Shown here one piece after another: positions 62,076 to 64,000 of a stretch of 64,000 nucleotides of DNA; the first letter of the stretch is position 1; the number at the start of each line of letters is the position of its first letter. The notes beneath the pieces were generated by a model. The model saw only the letters and a list, made by a program, of their open reading frames with translations, did not search any database and was not told the DNA's origin. This DNA is from Acidimicrobiia bacterium (GTDB lineage Bacteria > Actinomycetota > Acidimicrobiia > Acidimicrobiales > Poriferisodalaceae), in the NCBI GenBank assembly GCA_022826045.1, contig JAJDVQ010000078.1:1-64000 (forward strand), read 5' to 3'. Made by a program: the position numbers and the translations under genes.

Positions 62076-62825
62076 TCAGCGCACCAGCAAGGCGCCGCAA
62101 TGGGGACACTCGGCCAGCTCGTCCGGCTCCAGGCGGGCGATTCGCTCATAATCGACCGAGGGAATCTCCAGGTGGCACGCGCTGCAGGCAGTGCCGACGA
62201 GACGGCCCACGACTGGTTCCCCATGTGCGCTGGCTCGCCGCTGCTCGTACACCGAGATCAATTCCGCGTCCGCCGCCGCGACGAGTGCCGCTCGCTCGCC
62301 GAGCACCCCGTCTCGCTCGGCTTGCGCCTCGCGTTCGGAGGCGGCGATCACGGCATCCACATCGTGCCGGCGTGCCTTGGCCTCCGACTGGCGCTCCGCC
62401 AGCGAGTCATGCTCATGGCTCAAGGGCTCGATCTGTTCCATCAATTCGAGGATCTGGTCCTCGATGCCGACCTGATGCCGCCCGAGAGCTTCCGCCTCGG
62501 CCGTGAGCGCTTCGGCTTCCTTGGGCGAGGTCATGTGAGAGTCGTAGAGACGCTCGGAATTCTGCGCTCGCTTGGATTCGATCCGCGCGACCTCGTCCTC
62601 GTGGCGGCGCTGTTGTCGCTCCAAGCCTTCGATGCGCACCTCGAGTGCGCTCATCTCGGACCCCAGCGCCGTCAACTCGGCATCGATGCCGGTGCGAATC
62701 TCGCGTTCGGGCAGGTGGGCGACTCGATGATCGATCTGTTCGAGCCGCACATCGAGATCTTGCAGTTGGGCGAGGATCCCGAGGCTGCTCGCTGGAGGCG
62801 CTGGCTGGGAGGCTTCTGATGTCAT
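62076..62825 (-). CDS. CdsZ-like coiled-coil zinc-ribbon protein (DUF164)
   Basis: A 249-residue protein: a long antiparallel coiled coil (residues 15-185, e.g. LAQLQDLDVRLEQIDHRVAH) ending in a C4 zinc ribbon with CSAC (TACSACHLEIP) and CPHC (AECPHCGALLVR). SERLYDSHMTSPKEAEALTA is the conserved central motif. Homologues next to rnpB are common in actinobacteria, and a nucleic-acid or tRNA-related function has been suggested for the family. ATG 62825. Confidence 0.87.
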   Translation of the reverse strand: MTSEASQPAPPASSLGILAQLQDLDVRLEQIDHRVAHLPEREIRTGIDAELTALGSEMSALEVRIEGLERQQRRHEDEVARIESKRAQNSERLYDSHMTSPKEAEALTAEAEALGRHQVGIEDQILELMEQIEPLSHEHDSLAERQSEAKARRHDVDAVIAASEREAQAERDGVLGERAALVAAADAELISVYEQRRASAHGEPVVGRLVGTACSACHLEIPSVDYERIARLEPDELAECPHCGALLVR

Positions 62826-62864
62826 CGCTTTACGGTGATGGAGGCAACGAGCTTGGGCTCAGGC

Positions 62865-64000
62865 CTAGTTGTCTTCGGTCTCGCCAACGCTAGAGGCTTC
62901 CTCGGGAGGCGAAGCCGTGGCTCGGGCCGCGAGCTCGGCGGCGATCTGAGTGCAGCGAATCCACTCGAATCGCGTCTCGTCATCCGGTGCGGGCACCGCG
63001 ACTCTGCACAACGCGTCGGGCAGCGGCTCGAACTCGTTGTCGTCCGTCGGGCGGACCATGCTGCATGGCAGATCGAACTTGAGCGGCGGCTCCGACGGCG
63101 TCACCGTGACAGCGATGGTGCAGGTGTCGCCGGGAACGAACAGGTACTGGCTGGCGCGGGGCGGCGGTGGCGGCGGATCGAAGTCCACGAGCGCAGCGTC
63201 GTCCAAGGCTTGTTGCATATAGGCGGACCAGACGCGGGCCGGTATCCAGCCGCCCGTCGCCCGCCGTTCCTGGATCTCGCCCATCGGGACCTGCTCATCG
63301 GGATGGCCCATCCACACCGCGGTCGACATGTGAGGCGTGAACCCCACGAACCATGCGTCATGGAAGGCCTGTGTCGTGCCGGTCTTGCCGGCTGATGCCT
63401 GCCCGCTGTCGAGCTGTGAACGTGTTCCGGTTCCCGATTCCACGTTTTCCTCGAGCACTGCGGTGACCCAGTCGGCCGCCGATTCGGACACGACCCTGCG
63501 GCCGTGCGGCGCGTGCTCATAGATCACTTCGCCGAAGTTGTTCTCGATCCGGGTGACGTAGAACGGCTCCATCCGGACGCCGCCGTTCGCGAACGTGCCA
63601 TATCCCACTGCTTGTTCGAGCGGCGTGACTTCCTGTGCTCCCAAGGAGATGGACGGGTAGGGCAGGAAGCCGTCCTCTTCTGAACGTCCGATGAGGCGAT
63701 TCGCCATCTCGACGACCTCATCGAGACCAATGACAAGGCCCAGCCGGACGAACGCGCAATTGGAGCTGGCGGTCGCTTGATCCTCCAGGGTGGCCAGGCG
63801 ACCTGGGCTGTTCGCGAAGTTGGATACCTCGTAATCCTCGAGCGGCGGATTGGGAAACACGCAAGGCCCCTGCCCGCTGATGGTGTCGAAGGGGTAGAAG
63901 CCGGCCCGCTCAATGGCCGCTGCGAGGACATAGGTCTTGAACGAGGACCCCGGCTGCCGGAGTCCTTGGGTTGCGAGGTTGAACTCGGAGTCGCTGAAGG
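62865..64000 (-). CDS. class A penicillin-binding protein, C-terminal part (runs off window)
   Basis: At least 378 residues of the transpeptidase domain; the 5' end lies beyond 64000. Catalytic SxxK is in RQPGSSFKTYVLAAA, SxN in TASSNCAFVRLG, and KTG in SAGKTGTTQAFHDAWFVGFT. The class A hallmarks SISLGAQEVTPLEQAVGYGTFANGG and AFHDAWFVGFTP show a bifunctional PBP1a/1b-type enzyme, so a glycosyltransferase domain is expected upstream. The tail after residue about 300 (numbering within the window) has a proline run (DFDPPPPPPRA) and an extracytoplasmic domain with four cysteines that could pair. Confidence 0.92.
   Translation of the reverse strand, partial: FSDSEFNLATQGLRQPGSSFKTYVLAAAIERAGFYPFDTISGQGPCVFPNPPLEDYEVSNFANSPGRLATLEDQATASSNCAFVRLGLVIGLDEVVEMANRLIGRSEEDGFLPYPSISLGAQEVTPLEQAVGYGTFANGGVRMEPFYVTRIENNFGEVIYEHAPHGRRVVSESAADWVTAVLEENVESGTGTRSQLDSGQASAGKTGTTQAFHDAWFVGFTPHMSTAVWMGHPDEQVPMGEIQERRATGGWIPARVWSAYMQQALDDAALVDFDPPPPPPRASQYLFVPGDTCTIAVTVTPSEPPLKFDLPCSMVRPTDDNEFEPLPDALCRVAVPAPDDETRFEWIRCTQIAAELAARATASPPEEASSVGETEDN

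Overview
This is a GC-rich chromosomal window from an actinomycete-like bacterium (Actinomycetota). The class Acidimicrobiia is my best guess, but it is an inference. The supporting genes are a WhiB protein, the bacterial proteasome activator Bpa, an MtrA-MtrB-LpqB-like operon, SepF and YggT beside FtsZ, a PimB'-like mannosyltransferase, a eukaryote-like long IleRS, and a MurE carrying the meso-diaminopimelate DNPR motif. A glutaminyl-tRNA synthetase is also present, which is unusual for Actinomycetota. The window is almost fully coding, many neighbours overlap by ATGA or GTGA, and no gene-free stretch exceeds 300 bases except the one filled by the RNase P RNA. I see no tRNA, rRNA, CRISPR array or prophage.

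Layout. 1-630: insertion-sequence debris, an IS630-type transposase fragment cut by the end of a second, IS256-like element. 672-11490: accessory metabolism and regulation (DUF1761, SRPBCC, SCO6745-like, glnS, SDR, a damaged F420-type oxidoreductase, SCP2-thiolase plus DUF35, nitroreductase, GNAT-like protein, Bpa, phosphodiesterase, Rrf2). 11502-16927: rluD, lspA and a DksA-like gene, divergent from ileS. 16924-34438: one long minus-strand division and cell-wall (dcw) block that reads, in transcription order, mraZ, rsmH, ftsL, ftsI, murE, mraY, murD, ftsW, murG, murC, murB, ftsQ, ftsZ, pgeF, yggS, sepF, yggT and an unknown acidic protein. murF is absent from its usual place and divIVA is absent from its usual place. 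34617-43206: lipoate ligase-like, HNH, a MoxR-DUF58-transglutaminase operon, DUF3040, dinB and Nudix. 43282-46518: membrane protein, mtrA, mtrB and a GerMN lipoprotein. 46443-51129: trkA-trkH-trkH potassium uptake operon. 51218-56863: glpK, aminotransferase, SRPBCC, pimB-like and queG. 56881-57015: a 30-bp minisatellite. 57062-64000: Ser/Thr kinase, a small SH3/KOW-like protein with trpD, whiB, a membrane protein, rnpB, histidine phosphatase, membrane protein, CdsZ-like zinc ribbon protein, and the C-terminal part of a class A penicillin-binding protein running off the end.

How it fits together. The dcw block supplies nearly the whole route from UDP-MurNAc to lipid II and the divisome core, and a promoter with repeated AAAGTGG boxes suggests MraZ autoregulation. 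The MtrAB module and the class A PBP add envelope control and synthesis. The least ordinary signals are the threefold reiterated start region between mtrA and mtrB, the AAAGTGG operator, the unknown protein in the divIVA slot, the missing murF, the altered PRPP-binding motifs of TrpD, and the palindromic 30-bp repeats upstream of the kinase.
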